Below, piece by piece: positions 6,401-8,323 of a stretch of DNA of 8,323 bases. The first letter of the stretch is position 1. Every line of letters begins with the position of its first letter. The DNA comes from CAZZCN01 sp964652975 (GTDB lineage: Bacteria; Bacillota; Clostridia; Saccharofermentanales; UBA5734). The position numbers and the translations under genes are program-made. Below the pieces are notes generated by a model that saw only the letters and a list, made by a program, of their open reading frames with translations, was not told the origin of the DNA and searched no databases. Where the stretch lies: assembly GCA_964652975.1 (NCBI GenBank), contig CAZZCN010000105.1, positions 1 to 8,323 on the forward strand, written 5' to 3'.

Positions 6401-6426
6401 ACAAGGCTGTTTTCTGGTGATATAAT
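6398..6426 (+). promoter_or_regulatory. Consensus sigma-A promoter of lexA
   Basis: A perfect TTGACA (6398-6403), a 17-base spacer and a perfect TATAAT (6421-6426), with TG at 6418-6419 adding an extended -10. This should be a very strong promoter when not repressed, as expected for an autorepressed SOS regulator. The transcript would begin near 6433, leaving a leader of about 60 bases. Confidence 0.9.
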
Positions 6427-6450
6427 CAAAACAAATCAATCAAAATTACC

Positions 6451-6481
6451 CCGAACCAATTCATTTAATTGGTTTGTTCGG
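6451..6481 (+). promoter_or_regulatory. Bulged stem-loop in the lexA leader, next to the ribosome binding site
   Basis: CCGAAC (6451-6456) pairs with GTTCGG (6476-6481) and CAATT (6457-6461) with AATTG (6467-6471). The loop is CATTT and GTTT (6472-6475) bulges out. The stem ends three bases before the AGGAGG ribosome site (6484-6489) and could affect its access. The outer arms contain CGAAC and GTTCG, the two SOS half-sites, but set 19 bases apart instead of four. Function is not known. Confidence 0.5.
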
Positions 6482-6493
6482 ACAGGAGGATTT

Positions 6494-7180
6494 ATGACAG
6501 ATATTAAAAATCAAAAATCAAAGAAAGAATTCACACGCTCTACTATTGACAGCACACTTGATAAAGTTTATGACTATATAATTGATTTTATGGGTATTAA
6601 CGGTTATCCACCATCAGTAAGAGACATATGTAAAGGTACCGGTCTGAAGTCCACTTCTACAGTACATTCACACATTAAGAGACTGCAGGATTCCGGCAAG
6701 CTGGATTATGCATCCGGCCGCAGGAGGGCTATCAGTATAACCGAAGCCTACAAGCCTGCCAGAGATGCGGCGTGGGGTGAAGATCACAGTGCCAATGTAA
6801 CACACCTCCCTTTAATAGGTACTGTTTCTGCAGGGTCTCCTATTCTTGCTCAGGAGAATATCGAGCGCACTCTTCCCTTCCCCAGCGGATTTTTTGATAA
6901 GAAAGGCGACGTGTTTGCGCTCAAGATAAGTGGTGATAGCATGATCGATGCGGCAATATTAGATGGTGACTATGTAATAGTCAGGAAGCAGAACACCGCT
7001 AACTTCGGTGATTACATCGTGGCTATGATAGAAGATGAAGCTACAGTCAAGACTTTTACTAAAATTGACGGCAAGACATATCTGCAGCCCGAGAACCCCC
7101 GATACGAACCAATACCTTTTTATAGTGAGAACTGTCAGATTCTCGGCAAGGTAGTGGGCGTATTCAGAGGATCGGTATAA
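6494..7180 (+). CDS. lexA: LexA, SOS-response transcriptional repressor
   Basis: A 228-residue dimeric repressor of DNA-repair genes that cleaves itself when RecA is activated on single-stranded DNA. Residues about 20-80 form the winged helix-turn-helix DNA-binding domain (GYPPSVRDI at 37-45, LKSTSTVHSH at 51-60). The S24 peptidase domain covers about 105-228: scissile bond A113-G114 in GTVSAGSP, nucleophile S149 in SGDSM, and general base K186 in EATVKTF. All autolysis residues are present. It is slightly longer than usual because of the N-terminal tail and a linker around 85-101. I chose the ATG at 6494 because AGGAGG (6484-6489) precedes it by four bases. An in-frame TTG at 6398 lies inside the promoter -35 and cannot be in the mRNA. 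Its own SOS box indicates autorepression. It is divergent from the small membrane gene and convergent with the Hfq-like gene 46 bases away; no terminator is visible between them. Confidence 0.97.
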   Translation: MTDIKNQKSKKEFTRSTIDSTLDKVYDYIIDFMGINGYPPSVRDICKGTGLKSTSTVHSHIKRLQDSGKLDYASGRRRAISITEAYKPARDAAWGEDHSANVTHLPLIGTVSAGSPILAQENIERTLPFPSGFFDKKGDVFALKISGDSMIDAAILDGDYVIVRKQNTANFGDYIVAMIEDEATVKTFTKIDGKTYLQPENPRYEPIPFYSENCQILGKVVGVFRGSV

Positions 7181-7243
7181 GTTAAGTGTAAGCGCAGTAG
7201 TGGCGTATTCAGAGGTTCGGTATAAATTAAGTGTAAGCAGTAG
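7151..7243. repeat. Tandem duplication of the 3' end of lexA
   Basis: The last 30 bases of lexA and the 20 after it (7151-7200) recur at 7197-7243. About 45 aligned bases are identical, with two substitutions and two small gaps. The core period is 45 bases, so copy two is in frame with lexA and again encodes GVFRGSV and a TAA, with a synonymous GGA/GGT difference. Copy two contains the stop codon and last codons of the convergent Hfq-like gene. Confidence 0.93.
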
Positions 7244-7832
7244 TTGTGTCATTACCAATACCAGGTAGTCTGTACCCAGGTTTATATATCCCGTTCATAT
7301 CAGGAGGTTCGTTTATTGAGTTATAATTCTTTTCACGATAAGGCTTGTACTGGGTGTTATATTTAAAGTCTGGATGGTATTTATAATCTGCAACATATTT
7401 ATTCTCGTTATTAAAAATATAATTAACTTCGGTTGTTGGTTTAATTGTCGCAATTGCAGTTTTCATTAATAGAAATTGACCATCTTCAGAATTCTTCATT
7501 ATAATTGTGTTATTATCAAATGCAACAATAATGCCTTTCTCTGAAGTATTATTTAACATACTTATAACTACAGTAACTTTTTCGTGCCTGCAGCTATTAA
7601 GGAATCCATCTTGCATATTACTTGTTTTTTCTTTTACTTTCGGTAAAGAATCGGGTGCTTTAAACTTCTTCTCTTCGGTTAATCTTCCAAGAACCCTGTC
7701 ACTCAAAATTGCGTCTTCGTGTTTTGTATCTGAATTGTCTGCTAAACTTTCGGGTTTTCTCATAGCTTTCTTGGACTCGTTCAAATTGTTTCCCAATGAT
7801 CTAGTTGCTTTACGGTTTGTTTCATTCAACAT
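7227..7832 (-). CDS. Hfq-like (Sm-fold) RNA-binding protein with long N- and C-terminal extensions
   Basis: A 201-residue protein with a central Hfq-like domain at about 73-133 (bases 7434-7616). From MQDGFLN (73-79) it aligns with E. coli Hfq without gaps to residue 114, then after a two-residue insertion to AIATIKP (126-132), matching HAISTVVP. Hfq forms hexameric rings that bind small RNAs and A-rich mRNAs. Kept: Q74, D75, R82, K85 (rim), G100, F105-D106 and K124. Changed: E. coli F42 is N108, Y55 is M123, H57 is T125 (proximal uridine pocket), Y25 is S91 (distal face) and G29 is N95. Residues 1-72 are charged and probably disordered; residues 138-187 hold ten tyrosines. Typical Firmicute Hfq is about 75-80 residues. 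The ATG follows GAAGGG (7843-7848) by ten bases. It could be a divergent or accessory Hfq; classical RNA binding is uncertain. Confidence 0.75.
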   Translation of the reverse strand: MLNETNRKATRSLGNNLNESKKAMRKPESLADNSDTKHEDAILSDRVLGRLTEEKKFKAPDSLPKVKEKTSNMQDGFLNSCRHEKVTVVISMLNNTSEKGIIVAFDNNTIIMKNSEDGQFLLMKTAIATIKPTTEVNYIFNNENKYVADYKYHPDFKYNTQYKPYREKNYNSINEPPDMNGIYKPGYRLPGIGNDTTTAYT

Positions 7833-7872
7833 TTTCTCTTTTCCCTTCTAAATTTTTAAAATAATCAAAACT

Positions 7873-7901
7873 TATATATAAATAAATCTAAAATATAGCA
7901 A
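7873..7901 (-). promoter_or_regulatory. Possible promoter of the Hfq-like gene
   Basis: On the minus strand, TTGCTA (7901 to 7896) and TATATA (7878 to 7873) are 17 bases apart. The start would be near 7866, about 34 bases before the ATG. Matches of this quality arise by chance in such AT-rich DNA, so it is tentative. No SOS box is near it. Confidence 0.35.
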
Positions 7902-8029
7902 AGAATTATATTTTAAATATTATCAACTTAATATAGAGATTCATATAAAATAATTTAAAATGAATAGATAACGTAATGAGATAAAGACTACATTAATTAT
8001 TGTATTAATTCAATATGATATATGCCAAA

Positions 8030-8053
8030 ATTTTAAATATTTATATTTAAAAT
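8030..8053. repeat. A/T-only perfect inverted repeat
   Basis: ATTTTAAATAT (8030-8040) and ATATTTAAAAT (8043-8053) are exact reverse complements two bases apart. The left arm also occurs at 7910-7920. With no G or C the structure is weak as RNA; it could be a protein-binding palindrome or chance in AT-rich DNA. Confidence 0.5.
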
Positions 8054-8323
8054 ATATATGTATAATGTCTACCAATGTAAATATTAAACTTATAATTGAA
8101 TGAAAAATGACAATTTCACATATTTTTGCAAAATATACGCAATTAGTAAAATTAATTTACTTATTGATGTAATATTATTATCATATTTGCCAAATATTGG
8201 ATTTATTGAATTTAATTATTTTCAGATTTTCATATGTATTATTTTGTAAATCTCATATTATATTTTTATAAATTATTTATTTTGCCTGTTTTATAGTCAA
8301 TTTATTACATAATAATAATTGTA

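Larger units (their letters stand above)
7833..8323. other. Very AT-rich stretch upstream of the Hfq-like gene, no gene seen
   Basis: About 490 bases, composed almost wholly of A and T. It holds the ribosome site (7843-7848) and a possible promoter of the Hfq-like gene at its left end, and an A/T-only palindrome at 8030-8053. No open frame of useful length, RNA gene or G/C-containing stem-loop was found from about 7910 to the end of the window. Confidence 0.65.

Noticed and set aside
6398..6493. Longer LexA reading frame beginning at TTG 6398
   Set aside because: The TTG is the -35 element of the lexA promoter, upstream of the transcript start; the ATG at 6494 has an AGGAGG site.

Overview
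The window looks like chromosomal DNA from a low-GC Gram-positive anaerobe (Bacillota, probably class Clostridia). The basis is AT-rich spacers with more balanced coding regions, strong AGGAGG-type ribosome binding sites, sigma-A promoters with extended -10 elements, a Bacillus/Clostridium-type SOS box and clostridial-looking protein families. I cannot name the genus. There is no rRNA, tRNA, CRISPR array, insertion sequence or prophage structure.

Left part (1-3875). A PHP-family histidinol-phosphatase-type hydrolase lies on the minus strand (213-1040), with its terminator at 55-80. It is divergent from a complete M18 zinc aminopeptidase (1189-2697, plus). A strong stem-loop (2737-2766) and a microsatellite-like stretch separate the peptidase from a convergent XerC/XerD-type tyrosine recombinase (2892-3875, minus). 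The recombinase keeps its full catalytic set.

Middle (3876-6055). A spacer carries a good promoter and a perfect 10-bp hairpin close to the transcript start. These lead into an archaeal/fungal-type aspartate-semialdehyde dehydrogenase gene (4246-5334), which belongs to the lysine, threonine, methionine and diaminopimelate pathway. About 720 bases of AT-rich, repeat-marked sequence without a convincing gene follow.

Right part (6056-8323). This is the most interesting area. lexA (6494-7180, plus) has a textbook promoter (TTGACA, 17 bases, TATAAT) overlapped by an SOS box. Divergent from it, across the same control region, is a small one-pass membrane protein of unknown function (6056-6310, minus). 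Its position recalls the SOS division inhibitors YneA and SosA. Convergent with lexA is a 201-residue protein (7227-7832, minus) whose centre aligns almost without gaps to the Hfq RNA chaperone. It has a long charged N-terminal extension and a tyrosine-rich C-terminal tail, and it has lost several proximal-face RNA-binding residues.

Short tandem duplications recur. The 3' ends of lexA (period 45) and of the small membrane gene (period 40) are each duplicated just past their stop codons, and the lexA copy supplies the last codons of the Hfq-like gene. Amino-acid and peptide metabolism genes sit beside DNA-damage and RNA-control genes, and nothing indicates one operon. The lexA, membrane-protein and Hfq-like trio may form a small stress-response locus, but that is inference.
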